A stretch of DNA of 64,000 bases from Bradyrhizobium sp. CIAT3101. Its GTDB lineage: Bacteria > Pseudomonadota > Alphaproteobacteria > Rhizobiales > Xanthobacteraceae. Made by a program: the position numbers and the translations under genes. The notes under the pieces were generated by a model. That model was not told where the DNA came from, did not search any database, and saw only the letters and a list, made by a program, of their open reading frames with translations. The number at the start of each line of letters is the position of its first letter. Positions within the stretch are counted from its first letter, which is position 1. The stretch covers positions 8,081,001-8,145,000 of the forward strand of contig NZ_CP121634.1 of assembly GCF_029714945.1 (NCBI RefSeq), written 5' to 3'. Shown in pieces: positions 34,913 through 43,587 of this stretch.

Positions 34913-36367
34913 ATGTCCCTCCTCATCCGCGGCGGCACTGTCGTCAATCATGATCATTCGCGCCGTGCGGACGTGCTGATCGAGGGCGGCACCATCGTCG
35001 CGGTCGGCGCAGCGATCGCGGCGCCAACGGGGGCGGAGATCATCGATGCCGGCGGTGCCTATGTCATTCCGGGCGGGATCGATCCGCACACCCATCTCGA
35101 AATGCCGTTCATGGGTACCGTTACCGCAGACGATTTCGAATCCGGCACCAAGGCGGCGCTGACCGGTGGCACCACCATGGTGGTGGATTTCTGCCTGCCC
35201 GATCCCGGCCAGTCGATGCTCGCGGCCTATCAGGAGTGGCGCCACAAATCCGAGAAGGCGGCGACCGACTACGGCTTCCACATGGCGGTGACGTCATGGT
35301 CGAAGCAGATCTATGACGAGATGGAGACCGTGGTCAAAACCTACGGCATCAACACCTTCAAGCATTTCATGGCCTACAAGGGCGCGCTGATGGTGAACGA
35401 CGACGAGCTCTACAACTCGTTCGCACGCTGCGCCCATTTGGGTGCGATGCCCGTCGTGCACGCCGAGAATGGCGACGTCGTCGCGCTGATGCAGGAGGCG
35501 CTGATCGCACGCGGCGTCACGGGGCCAGAAGGGCACGCCTATTCACGGCCGCCGGAAGTCGAGGGCGAAGCCACCAACCGCGCCATCATGATCGCTGATA
35601 TGACCGGCACGCCGGTCTACATCGTCCACACCAGCTGCCGCGAGGCGCATGAGGCGATCGCGCGCGCGCGTGCCGCGGGAAAGCGCGTCTATGGCGAGCC
35701 GCTGATCCAGCATCTGCTGCTCGACGAGCGCGAATATCAGAACAAGGACTGGGATCATTCCGCGCAACGCGTGATGTCGCCGCCATTCCGCGACAAGTCG
35801 CATCAGGACAGTCTTTGGGCCGGCCTGCAATCCGGCTCGCTGCAAGTGGTCGCGACCGACCATTGTGCCTTCACCACCGAGCAAAAGCGGTTTGGCCTCG
35901 GCGACTTCCGGAAGATCCCGAACGGCACTGGCGGCCTGGAAGATCGCCTCGCGTTGCTCTGGACCGCGGGCGTCGCCACGGGGCGATTGACGAAGGAGGA
36001 ATTCGTCGCGGTGACTTCGGCTAACATCGCCCGTATCCTCAACGTCTATCCGCGCAAGGGTGCGGTGGCCGTCGGCTCCGACGCGGATATCGTGGTGTGG
36101 GACCCGAAGGCCACCAAGACCATCAGCGCGAAGCGGCAGATGAGCCGGATCGACTACAACGTATTCGAAGGCTTTGCCTGCACCGGCGGGCCGGCCGCGA
36201 CGCTCTCGCGCGGTCGCATCGTGTGGAAGGATGGCGATCTGCGTGCCGAAGCGGGCGACGGACATTATGTCGAGCGGCCGGCCTTCTCGCCGGTGCACGT
36301 CGCCAATTCAACGTGGAAAGAGCTGACCGCCCCGCGCGCAGTGCCACGCGGAGCGGTGACGCCGTAG
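34913..36367 (+). CDS. hydA: Dihydropyrimidinase (D-hydantoinase)
   Basis: 484-aa zinc amidohydrolase opening dihydrouracil/dihydrothymine or 5-substituted hydantoins. Zinc ligands His59 and His61 in GGIDPHTHLEMP, the carboxylated Lys156 in FKHFMAYKGALM, then VHAENGD (His), IVHTSC (His) and VATDHCAF (Asp). The length matches the family. GGAG lies 6 bases before ATG. No other pyrimidine-reduction gene (preA/preT, beta-ureidopropionase) is present in the window, so it may act alone on cyclic imides. Confidence 0.93.
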   Translation: MSLLIRGGTVVNHDHSRRADVLIEGGTIVAVGAAIAAPTGAEIIDAGGAYVIPGGIDPHTHLEMPFMGTVTADDFESGTKAALTGGTTMVVDFCLPDPGQSMLAAYQEWRHKSEKAATDYGFHMAVTSWSKQIYDEMETVVKTYGINTFKHFMAYKGALMVNDDELYNSFARCAHLGAMPVVHAENGDVVALMQEALIARGVTGPEGHAYSRPPEVEGEATNRAIMIADMTGTPVYIVHTSCREAHEAIARARAAGKRVYGEPLIQHLLLDEREYQNKDWDHSAQRVMSPPFRDKSHQDSLWAGLQSGSLQVVATDHCAFTTEQKRFGLGDFRKIPNGTGGLEDRLALLWTAGVATGRLTKEEFVAVTSANIARILNVYPRKGAVAVGSDADIVVWDPKATKTISAKRQMSRIDYNVFEGFACTGGPAATLSRGRIVWKDGDLRAEAGDGHYVERPAFSPVHVANSTWKELTAPRAVPRGAVTP

Positions 36368-36380
36368 CAACCCAGCGGCG

Positions 36381-37091
36381 TCAGAAACGATAATTCACGC
36401 CGACCGTCACGGTATGAATTCTGTCCTTCAGGTTTCCCGAGAAGGTGCGTCCGATCGAGTCGACCAGAACGAAATCGTTGGCGCCGAAATCGTAGTAATT
36501 GTACTCGACGTTCGCAGACCAGTGCTGCGCGAATGCCCAATCGAGACCGACGCCGGCCGTCCATCCGCTACGCGTCATGGTCCCGTTTGGATTGATCGGA
36601 AATCCCAGGGCGGGCGGCGTGAAAACGATGTCTGCCTTTTCTCGCGTCCAGGCGGCGCCACCGCGGGCATAGGCGAGCCAGCTGCCAGCAAAAGTATAGC
36701 CGAGGCGCGCTGTTGCCGATGCGAGGAAGTCGTTGCTGACGGTGAATTGCGTCGGGAACAGCAGGCCGCCGGAAGTACCGATGCCCGGCGTCTTGCTGGT
36801 CAGGCTCGACCAAGCGGCTCGGCCTTCGACGCCGACGACCCAGGCCGATGCAAACTGATAATCGCAACCGATCTGTCCGCCGCCGATGAAACCCGTGGAG
36901 GTGAAATCGCCCGAGCTTCTGATTTTGTCATAGCTGAAGTCGCCTCCCGCATGCACACCGACGAAACAGCCGGTCCAGCTGAATGGCTGGGCCGCTATCG
37001 GAGCCTTGACCGCCAGATCAGCGGCGATTGCCGCGCTTGCAAATCCCACAATCGAAATCAAACCAACGCCAACCGCAACAAGACGACGCAT
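36381..37091 (-). CDS. Outer membrane beta-barrel protein (Omp25/opacity type)
   Basis: 236 aa from ATG 37091. Signal peptide about residues 1-24 (RLVAVGVGLISIVGFASAAI, then AADL). The mature part starts VKAPIAAQPFSWTGCFVGVH, the standard Omp25-like start with WTG.Y/F.G, and has eight predicted strands ending with IHTVTVGVNYRF, a C-terminal aromatic as needed for barrel assembly. Cys in the FSWTGCF segment and GCDYQF is unusual but common in this rhizobial family. Probably a monomeric structural/adhesin-like barrel. Confidence 0.9.
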   Translation of the reverse strand: MRRLVAVGVGLISIVGFASAAIAADLAVKAPIAAQPFSWTGCFVGVHAGGDFSYDKIRSSGDFTSTGFIGGGQIGCDYQFASAWVVGVEGRAAWSSLTSKTPGIGTSGGLLFPTQFTVSNDFLASATARLGYTFAGSWLAYARGGAAWTREKADIVFTPPALGFPINPNGTMTRSGWTAGVGLDWAFAQHWSANVEYNYYDFGANDFVLVDSIGRTFSGNLKDRIHTVTVGVNYRF

Positions 37092-37260
37092 TCCCGGCCC
37101 CTGCCAATTCCAAAAGTAACGGTGTTCTTGTTGCAGGAAACGGGTTGTTGCGACAGCCTGACACACCATCAAAGTTGTGATTTGCATTGATATGTGGCTG
37201 ACGCGCCACAGCGGGAATGGCGCCATACTTGCCGGGACAAGGCGTGCCAGCTGGCCTACG

Positions 37261-38601
37261 CTAATTCTTCTCGACCATGCGAACGGCTGAAGCCGCGCGC
37301 GCCAGCTCGATCGGAAAGGCCCGCTCCAGCCGTGCCTTGCTTGCGCGGAGCATCGCTGCATCAAGCTTGCCCTGCCGCGATCCGTCGAGTGCGCATCCAA
37401 AGATCCGATAGAACTGCGCGCCGTCATAGGCGACGAGCAGCAGATCGACGCCGGCGTTGATCGCCTCGACCACGGCCTTGCAGACGTCGTGCTGATAGAT
37501 CGCGCCCATCACGAGATCGTCGGTCATCACCAGGCCCTGGTAGCCCCATTTGTCGCGGATGATTCCATCGACGAGGCGCTTCGAATGCGAAGCGGCATGG
37601 TCGGGATCCACGGCCGTGAGTGTGATGTGGCCGACCATGAGCGCGCTGTGCGAGTGCGACAGCACCTCGCGGAATGGCAGCCAATCCGTGGCCTCCAGCT
37701 CCCTGACCGGCGTATCGAGGTTGGCGCTGAAATGATGCGTGTCCGTACGCACACGGCCGATGCCTGGAAAATGCTTCAGTGTCGCGCCGACGCCGGAGGC
37801 CTCCAGTCCGCTCACATAAGCGCTCGCGATCGTGCTGACGACAACGGGGTCGGTGGCAATCGCGCGCTGGCCGATCAGCGTATGGAAATCAAGGCGATTG
37901 CGCCGAACGGGCGGCTTGAGATCGAGCACCGGCGCGAGATTGAGGTTGACGCCAAGGCCGGCGAGCTCGCGGCCGTGGATCCGGCCGAACTCTTCCGCTT
38001 TGCTTTGCTGGTCGTCAGGAGCAAGCCCGGCGAGCGTCGCCAGCGCCGGCACCTTGGTCAGCGGCGGCGCGAGATGGCCGACGATGCCGCCCTCCTGATC
38101 CGCGGCGACAATCAGCGGCGGCAGGCCGGCTGCACGGCGCTTGCCCTGAAGCGCAGCGATCTCGGCACGCAACTCATCGACCGACCGGCCACGGATGTTG
38201 TGCCGGGTGACGTAGACGCCGCCAATCAGCCCCTGCTCGGCGAGGCGCGCGACCTCGGGAAAGGAGGAATAGCCGATCATGAAATGGGGGCCAAGCTGAC
38301 GCGCCTCGGTCACGCCGGCGCTGAGCACATCGTGCTTGCGCAGCTCGAAGCTGAGATGCGCCACCGCCATCAGCATCGGCGGCAGACACCAGAGCATCAG
38401 AAGGAGCTTGCCGGCCAGGCTGTGCCAGCGCCCGCGGCGAAGCAACAGGATGGCGATCGTGATGCTAGCAAGGGAAAGCGCGATGTTTCCGACGCCGCGC
38501 AGCGGAAGCAGATAGGGATCGTTCTTGTTCGCAGCCGCGAACGCGACGAGAGGCGCCCCAAACCAGAGCAGGATGAGGCCGATACGACGGAGGAATTGCA
38601 T
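37261..38601 (-). CDS. Glycoside hydrolase family 3 (NagZ-like) with N-terminal membrane segments
   Basis: 446 aa. Three hydrophobic segments (about residues 5-23, 38-54, 63-83) precede a GH3 TIM barrel starting near 100. The dyad loop is KHFPGIGRVRTDTHH (NagZ has KHFPGHG with DSH), and the nucleophile Asp361 is in VMTDDLVMGAI. Substrate is likely beta-N-acetylglucosaminides of cell wall or chitin. NagZ is soluble and cytoplasmic, so the membrane anchor suggests a different placement. It is divergent from the DUF4173 two-component operon, which may share its promoter region. Confidence 0.87.
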   Translation of the reverse strand: MQFLRRIGLILLWFGAPLVAFAAANKNDPYLLPLRGVGNIALSLASITIAILLLRRGRWHSLAGKLLLMLWCLPPMLMAVAHLSFELRKHDVLSAGVTEARQLGPHFMIGYSSFPEVARLAEQGLIGGVYVTRHNIRGRSVDELRAEIAALQGKRRAAGLPPLIVAADQEGGIVGHLAPPLTKVPALATLAGLAPDDQQSKAEEFGRIHGRELAGLGVNLNLAPVLDLKPPVRRNRLDFHTLIGQRAIATDPVVVSTIASAYVSGLEASGVGATLKHFPGIGRVRTDTHHFSANLDTPVRELEATDWLPFREVLSHSHSALMVGHITLTAVDPDHAASHSKRLVDGIIRDKWGYQGLVMTDDLVMGAIYQHDVCKAVVEAINAGVDLLLVAYDGAQFYRIFGCALDGSRQGKLDAAMLRASKARLERAFPIELARAASAVRMVEKN

Positions 38602-38688
38602 GATGCGTCACGTCCGGGGAGTGGCGAATGCTTCGCACCTATCAAAGCGATTTGCGCTCCGCGAGAGGCAAAAGCGCGCCTGCACGAA

Positions 38689-38790
38689 ATCTGCAAAAGA
38701 CTCCTGAAACCGTGCAGATGTTGATCCCGGCTTCTGCACAAGGGCCGTGCAGATTTCGTGATGCCACCCATCACGAAAGGTCATCTGCAC
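38689..38790. promoter_or_regulatory. GTGCAGAT box cluster ahead of the DUF4173 operon
   Basis: The 8-mer GTGCAGAT occurs at 38712-38719 and 38747-38754 (plus) and as ATCTGCAC at 38783-38790; ATCTGCA also appears at 38689-38695. A perfect 13-bp inverted repeat joins CACGAAATCTGCA (38683-38695) with TGCAGATTTCGTG (38748-38760). A related TTCTGCAC lies at 38732-38739. These sit between the divergent GH3 and DUF4173 genes and are candidate sites for the response regulator encoded downstream. Confidence 0.55.
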
Positions 38791-40293
38791 ATGACGAGCC
38801 TGGCTTCGACGATCGCCGCCGACATCCAGCCAATCAGGCGTTCCGCCATTCCGGCCAAGGTCGGCCTTGCGCTGGCGCTGGCCGCGCTCGCGGACTGGCT
38901 GTTTTATGGCGAGCGGATCGGCCTGTCGCTCTCACTCTTTGCGATCGCAATCGCGGTGGTGTCGATGCTGTTCAATCACGACACGCTGGACCTGCGTCGC
39001 GCTTTAACAGGCGCAGCGATTTTCGTCGCAGGCCTCGTGCCGGCCGTCGAGGAGCTCAACCCGCTGTCGTCCCTGATCCTTGTCGCTGCATTGCTCATGT
39101 CGCTTCTGCTCGCGACCAATCCGGAGACGACCGGGTTTGCCGAGCGCGCCCGTGCGCTGCGCAACTTCGTCCTGCTTGGCCCATTCAGGTTCTTCCCCGA
39201 TGTCCTTCAGGTCTTCAACATGTCGGCGTTCACGCGCGGCATCGCGCTCTGGCTGCTGCCGGCGGCGCTCGGCACCGTCTTCGTCGCCCTGTTCGCCGCG
39301 GCCAATCCGGTGATCGAGCAGTGGGTGTCCCTGCTCAATCCAAAGATCATCCTCGACTATGTCAGCATCCCGCGCGTGCTGTTCTGGATCATGATGCTGG
39401 CGTTGGTCTGGCCGTTCATCCACTTGCGCTGGCGACGCAGGAAGGTCGTCACCACCGATGTCGACGATGTTCCCATGCCACCGCCACTGCCGCCCATGGT
39501 CTCGGCCGAATTCCTCGGCCCCTCCACGATCCTGCGCTCGCTGATCCTGTTCAATCTGCTATTTGCGGCGCAATCGATTCTCGATGGCCTCTATCTCTGG
39601 GGTCACGTGGCCTTGCCCGCCGACATGACCTACGCGGCCTACGCCCATCGCGGCGCCTATCCGCTGATCGCGACCGCATTGCTCGCCGCCGCCTTCGTGC
39701 TGGTCGCAATGCGTCCGGGCGGACCGGCTGAGAGGTCGACGGTGATCCGCCCGCTGGTTTATCTCTGGGTCGGGCAGAACGTCCTTCTGGTCGCCTCCTC
39801 CATCCTCCGCCTCGACCTTTATGTCGACATCTACATGCTGACTTACTGGCGCATCGCGGCCTTCATCTGGATGGGGCTGGTGGCGCTGGGGCTGATCCTG
39901 ATCGTGGCGCGGATCGCACTCGACAGGTCCAACCGATGGCTTGTCGGCGTCAACCTGATCGCGTTAACGATCGTGTTGTATAGCTGTTCGCTGGTGAACT
40001 TTGATGCGTTCATCGCCGACTACAATGTTGCGCACAGCCGGGAAGTCGCGGGCAGAGGCATGTCGATCGACGTCAACTATCTTTCACAACTTGGACCACA
40101 AGCCTTACCCGCGATCGCGAAGCTATTGCCGTTTCGCTCCGATTATACTCTTGTCGGATGCCAGGACCGGCTTGTAGAAGCACAGCGCCTGGACTTGGCC
40201 TGGCGGGCCTGGGGTCTTCGCAGTTGGCGCCTGCAACGCTGGCTGGATGCGCAGGCCAAGAGCTCGACCAACAATGGTCAGCCTGCAGGTTGA
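38791..40293 (+). CDS. DUF4173 domain membrane protein
   Basis: 500 aa from ATG 38791; an upstream in-frame ATG at 38758 is possible. About 10-11 transmembrane helices: ALALAALADWLFYG, LSLFAIAIAVVSMLF, LSSLILVAALLMSLLLA, LPAALGTVFVALFAAANPVI and others, ending in a soluble tail after residue 430 with Ser/Leu-rich periplasmic-looking sequence. It matches the DUF4173 (formerly DUF4153-like) family of unknown function. The response regulator starts 12 bp after its stop and the kinase follows, so it belongs to a three-gene operon and may be an accessory sensor or a target. Confidence 0.75.
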   Translation: MTSLASTIAADIQPIRRSAIPAKVGLALALAALADWLFYGERIGLSLSLFAIAIAVVSMLFNHDTLDLRRALTGAAIFVAGLVPAVEELNPLSSLILVAALLMSLLLATNPETTGFAERARALRNFVLLGPFRFFPDVLQVFNMSAFTRGIALWLLPAALGTVFVALFAAANPVIEQWVSLLNPKIILDYVSIPRVLFWIMMLALVWPFIHLRWRRRKVVTTDVDDVPMPPPLPPMVSAEFLGPSTILRSLILFNLLFAAQSILDGLYLWGHVALPADMTYAAYAHRGAYPLIATALLAAAFVLVAMRPGGPAERSTVIRPLVYLWVGQNVLLVASSILRLDLYVDIYMLTYWRIAAFIWMGLVALGLILIVARIALDRSNRWLVGVNLIALTIVLYSCSLVNFDAFIADYNVAHSREVAGRGMSIDVNYLSQLGPQALPAIAKLLPFRSDYTLVGCQDRLVEAQRLDLAWRAWGLRSWRLQRWLDAQAKSSTNNGQPAG

Positions 40294-40305
40294 GCGGAGA
40301 AGCCC

Positions 40306-41010
40306 TTGGCGCATCGCATTCTCATCGTCGACGACGAGGGCCACATCCGCGAGGTCATCCGCGTCGCCTTGAGGAAGGCCGGCATGGACGTGATCGAAGC
40401 ACGCGACGGCAAGGAGGGACTTCTCCGCTTTGCCGCCGACAAGCCCGATCTGATCGTGCTCGACATCGGCATGCCGGAGTTCGACGGTCTCGATGTCTGC
40501 CGCGAGGTTCGCAAGACGTCCGACGTGCCGATCCTGTTCCTGTCGGCGCGCGACGAGGAGATCGATCGCGTGCTCGGCCTCGAAATCGGCGGCGACGACT
40601 ACGTGACAAAGCCGTTCAGCCCGCGCGAGCTGGTGGCGCGGGTCAACGTCATCCTGCGCCGCCTCACGCCCCGCAACGGCGAGGCCAAGTCCGGCCCCGC
40701 CGCCCTGTCGCAAGGCGGCCTGCTGATCGATCCCGAGCAGCATGTCGCAACCTTCGCCGGCACACCGCTGAAGCTGACCGCCATCGAGTTCGGCATTCTG
40801 CGCGCGTTCCTGACCCGACCGACCTCGGTGTTCAACCGCGAACAGCTGATGCGCGCGGCCTATCAGCTCAACATCCAGGTCTCCGACCGCACCATCGACA
40901 GCCACATCCGCAACATCCGCGCCAAGCTCGCAGCGGCTTCCTGCGACAACGTGATCGAGACCATCCACGGCGTCGGCTTCAAGCTCGGCCGCTGTGAGAC
41001 AGAGGCATGA
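40306..41010 (+). CDS. OmpR/PhoB-family response regulator
   Basis: 234-aa two-domain regulator. Receiver domain residues about 4-116 with acidic pocket in ILIVDDEG, phospho-acceptor Asp53 in DLIVLDIGMPEFDG and Lys103 region in DDYVTKPFSPREL. Winged-helix DNA-binding domain at about 135-232 (LTAIEFGILRAFLTRPTSVF, TIDSHIRNIRAKL, IETIHGVGFKLG). The start is a TTG at 40306 with GGAG 7 bases upstream, 12 bp after the DUF4173 stop. The kinase gene overlaps by 4 bp (ATGA). Cognate boxes may be the GTGCAGAT cluster at 38689-38790. Confidence 0.93.
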   Translation: MAHRILIVDDEGHIREVIRVALRKAGMDVIEARDGKEGLLRFAADKPDLIVLDIGMPEFDGLDVCREVRKTSDVPILFLSARDEEIDRVLGLEIGGDDYVTKPFSPRELVARVNVILRRLTPRNGEAKSGPAALSQGGLLIDPEQHVATFAGTPLKLTAIEFGILRAFLTRPTSVFNREQLMRAAYQLNIQVSDRTIDSHIRNIRAKLAAASCDNVIETIHGVGFKLGRCETEA

Positions 41011-42593
41011 GTACGGCCCCTGACAAGTGGCGGCCGTCGCTCGGGCTCGTGATCTTCGCGGTGCTGGCGACTGTTGCCGTGCTGCCGCTGGTCGGCCTGT
41101 TCTTCTTCCGCCTCTATGACAACCAGCTGATCCGCCAGACCCAGGCGGAGCTGATCGCGCAGAGCCGCGTGCTCGCAACGATCTATGCGCAGGAGGTCGA
41201 GGCCCGGCTCGGCAGCGGCCTGACCCTCGGCCCCGAGGTAGCGCCGGACGTGCTGCCCGATCCCGGCGACCAGTTCACGCCGATCCGGCCCGCACTCGAT
41301 CTCACCGCCAACGATCTGTTGCGGCGGCGGCCGGATGCGCAAGCGGCTGCGCGGCCGCCGCAGCCGGCTTACGTCGAGATCGGCGCCAAGCTGACGCCGA
41401 TCATCCGCGAGACGCAGAAGGTGACATTGGCCGGCTTTCGCATCCTCGATCCGCAGGGCGTGGTGATCGCCGGGCGACAGGAGGTCGGGCAGTCGCTCGC
41501 CCATATCGAGGAGGTCTCTGACGCACTGCACGGCCAATACCGCGCCACCTTGCGCAACCGCGTGCCGGACAAGCCGCCGCCGCCGATCTATTCCTTCAGC
41601 CGCGGGCTTGGCGTGCACGTGTTCTCGGCGATGCCGGTGATCGTCAACAACCGCGTTGCCGGGGTGATCTATACCACGCGGACGCCGAGCAACATTTTCG
41701 ACCATCTCTACCAGGAGCGCGCCAAATTCGTGCTGGCCGGGCTCGCCGTGATCCTCGGCACGATCGCGATTGGGCTGGTGTTCTCGCGCACCATCACGCT
41801 GCCGATGCGCGAGCTGATCGACCGCGCCGCCAGAATCGGCCGCGGCGACCGTGAGGCGTTCCGGCCACTCCGGCATTACGGCACACGCGAGTTTGCCCAG
41901 CTCTCGCACAGCTTTCTCGGCATGGCCGAGCAGCTGGCGCGGCGCTCCGATTACATCGCGACGTTCTCGGCCCATCTCACCCACGAGCTGAAATCGCCGC
42001 TGACCTCGATCAAGGGCGCGGCCGAGCTGTTGCAGGATTCATTTCAGGGCAAGCCCGAAGGCCTCACACCGGCCGAGCAACGGACCTTCATCGCCAACAT
42101 CCTGTCCGACACCCAGCGGCTGGAGGCGATGGCGCAGCGGCTGCGCGAGCTCGCGCGGGCCGAAAGCCTGCCGCAGAACGAGCGGACGGAGCTGGCACCG
42201 GTGATCGCGGACCTCCGGAGCCGGTTTCCGGCAAGCGCGATCGAGGCCAGCGGCAGCCTCGAGCGGCCGATCGGCATGTCCGGCGAGAAGGCGCTGATCG
42301 TGCTGTCGCATCTCGCCGACAACGCGATCCGGCACAAGGCTGGGATCATCAGGCTGGAGGCGGTCGACGAGCGGACGACGCTGCGACTGACTGTGAGCAA
42401 TGACGGCGAGCCGATCTCGGCGCCGAACCGCGACAGGATCTTTGACGCGTTCTTCACGACCCGCCGGGATCAGGGCGGCACCGGGATGGGGCTCGCGATC
42501 GCGCGGGCGGTGATGGCGAGCCATGGCGGCTCGATCAGGCTCAAGCCGACCGCCGACGGCGTGGCCTTCGAGCTGCAATTCCCTGCGGCCTAG
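41007..42593 (+). CDS. Two-component sensor histidine kinase
   Basis: 528-aa membrane kinase. Transmembrane 1 at about 14-34 (LVIFAVLATVAVLPLVGLFF), periplasmic sensor domain to about 243, transmembrane 2 at 244-263 (LAVILGTIAIGLVF), HAMP near 265-315, phospho-acceptor His326 in LTHELKSPLTSIKGAAELL, and ATPase domain with HLADNAIRHKAG (N box) and GTGMGLAIARAVMASHGG (G2). The ATGA overlap with the response regulator shows coupling. The sensor domain resembles CreC-type periplasmic folds in size; signal not known. Its TAG overlaps the stop codon of the convergent small gene. Confidence 0.93.
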   Translation: MSTAPDKWRPSLGLVIFAVLATVAVLPLVGLFFFRLYDNQLIRQTQAELIAQSRVLATIYAQEVEARLGSGLTLGPEVAPDVLPDPGDQFTPIRPALDLTANDLLRRRPDAQAAARPPQPAYVEIGAKLTPIIRETQKVTLAGFRILDPQGVVIAGRQEVGQSLAHIEEVSDALHGQYRATLRNRVPDKPPPPIYSFSRGLGVHVFSAMPVIVNNRVAGVIYTTRTPSNIFDHLYQERAKFVLAGLAVILGTIAIGLVFSRTITLPMRELIDRAARIGRGDREAFRPLRHYGTREFAQLSHSFLGMAEQLARRSDYIATFSAHLTHELKSPLTSIKGAAELLQDSFQGKPEGLTPAEQRTFIANILSDTQRLEAMAQRLRELARAESLPQNERTELAPVIADLRSRFPASAIEASGSLERPIGMSGEKALIVLSHLADNAIRHKAGIIRLEAVDERTTLRLTVSNDGEPISAPNRDRIFDAFFTTRRDQGGTGMGLAIARAVMASHGGSIRLKPTADGVAFELQFPAA

Positions 42594-42730
42594 ATCGCGA
42601 ACACCCAGGCGGCGACGATGGTGCCGATGGTGACGAGGCCAGCGATGGTCCAGCCGGCGACATATTCCAGCTCAGGATGACCGGTCGCCCGCATGATCTC
42701 TGCCGGATCGGCGGTATGCTTCTCTGCCAT
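42590..42730 (-). CDS. Small single-pass membrane protein (46 aa)
   Basis: Translation from ATG 42730 gives 46 residues: a charged start MAEKHTADPAEIMRATGHPE, then ELEYVAGW and one helix TIAGLVTIGTIVAAWVFAI to the C terminus. GAGG lies 5 bases before ATG. The stop overlaps the convergent kinase stop at CTAG (42590-42593). Size and layout resemble small subunits or assembly peptides of membrane complexes, but I see no assignable family. Confidence 0.6.
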   Translation of the reverse strand: MAEKHTADPAEIMRATGHPELEYVAGWTIAGLVTIGTIVAAWVFAI

Positions 42731-42809
42731 GACAGCCTCGCATGTTTCTCCCCGCGTCATAGATAAGTCGCTTCAGCCGCCATTAGGTTCCATCACGGAA
42801 ATGCGAGGA

Positions 42810-43379
42810 ATGACGCAGCTTGGTCTGTTCGCCGAGCCGGAGGCAGGGCCCGCTGGTCTTCGCCATACGGACAATTTTATCGACACCGCCACCGAGCAGG
42901 AGCTGATCGGCCGCATCGCAGCATTGCCGCTGCAACGCTTCCAGTTCGGCGCCTTCGAGGGCAACCGGCGCGTGGCGTGGTTCGGCCATCAATACGACTA
43001 TGCGCAGCAGCGGCTGACCGAGGCCGCGCCAATCCCGGACTGGGTCACGCCCGTCGCGCGTCAAGTCGAGGCATGGGCGGGGCTGGACGAGGGCAGCGTG
43101 CGGCAGGTGCTGTGCACCGAATATGACGCCGGCGTCGGCATCGGCTGGCATCGCGACAAGCCGCACTTCGACAAGGTCTTCGGCCTGTCGCTGGGCTCGG
43201 CTTGCAAATTCCGCTTCCGCCACCGCCGCGGCGACGCATGGCAGCGCCACACGCTCGCGGCCCTGCCGCGCTCGCTGTACCTGATGGACGGCGAGGCGCG
43301 ATCGCAATGGGAGCACAGCATCCCGCCGGTCGAGGCGCGCCGCTATTCCATCACCTTCCGGACGATGAAGCGGCCCTGA
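42810..43379 (+). CDS. alkB: AlkB-family 2-oxoglutarate/Fe(II) dioxygenase
   Basis: About 189 aa from ATG 42810 (MTQLGLFAEPEAGP); ATG 42801 and 42729 are alternatives and none has an ideal ribosome site. Repair enzyme that oxidatively removes alkyl groups from nucleic acid bases. Fe ligands His114 and Asp116 in GWHRDKPHFD and His169 in WEHSIPP; 2OG-binding Arg178 in RRYSITFR. YDYAQQRL matches the nucleotide lid region. Length is typical of AlkB homologs. The 5' end lies next to the small minus-strand gene. Confidence 0.88.
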   Translation: MTQLGLFAEPEAGPAGLRHTDNFIDTATEQELIGRIAALPLQRFQFGAFEGNRRVAWFGHQYDYAQQRLTEAAPIPDWVTPVARQVEAWAGLDEGSVRQVLCTEYDAGVGIGWHRDKPHFDKVFGLSLGSACKFRFRHRRGDAWQRHTLAALPRSLYLMDGEARSQWEHSIPPVEARRYSITFRTMKRP

Positions 43380-43587
43380 CCCACCAAAACCGCGAAAACA
43401 ACCCCATGCACAGTAGAACGTCGACCTTGCCATGAGGCGAGGTCGCGCGTGGCATGGGTTTGACGCGTCGGGACAAATCGGCCGTCTCGCGCAATCGCCG
43501 CGCGATCCGTTCCTTGCGTCCCAATTCCGATTGCATGCTAGACTGGATGCACGCGATCCAAGGCACGTGACAGGGCGGGAGAGAAGC

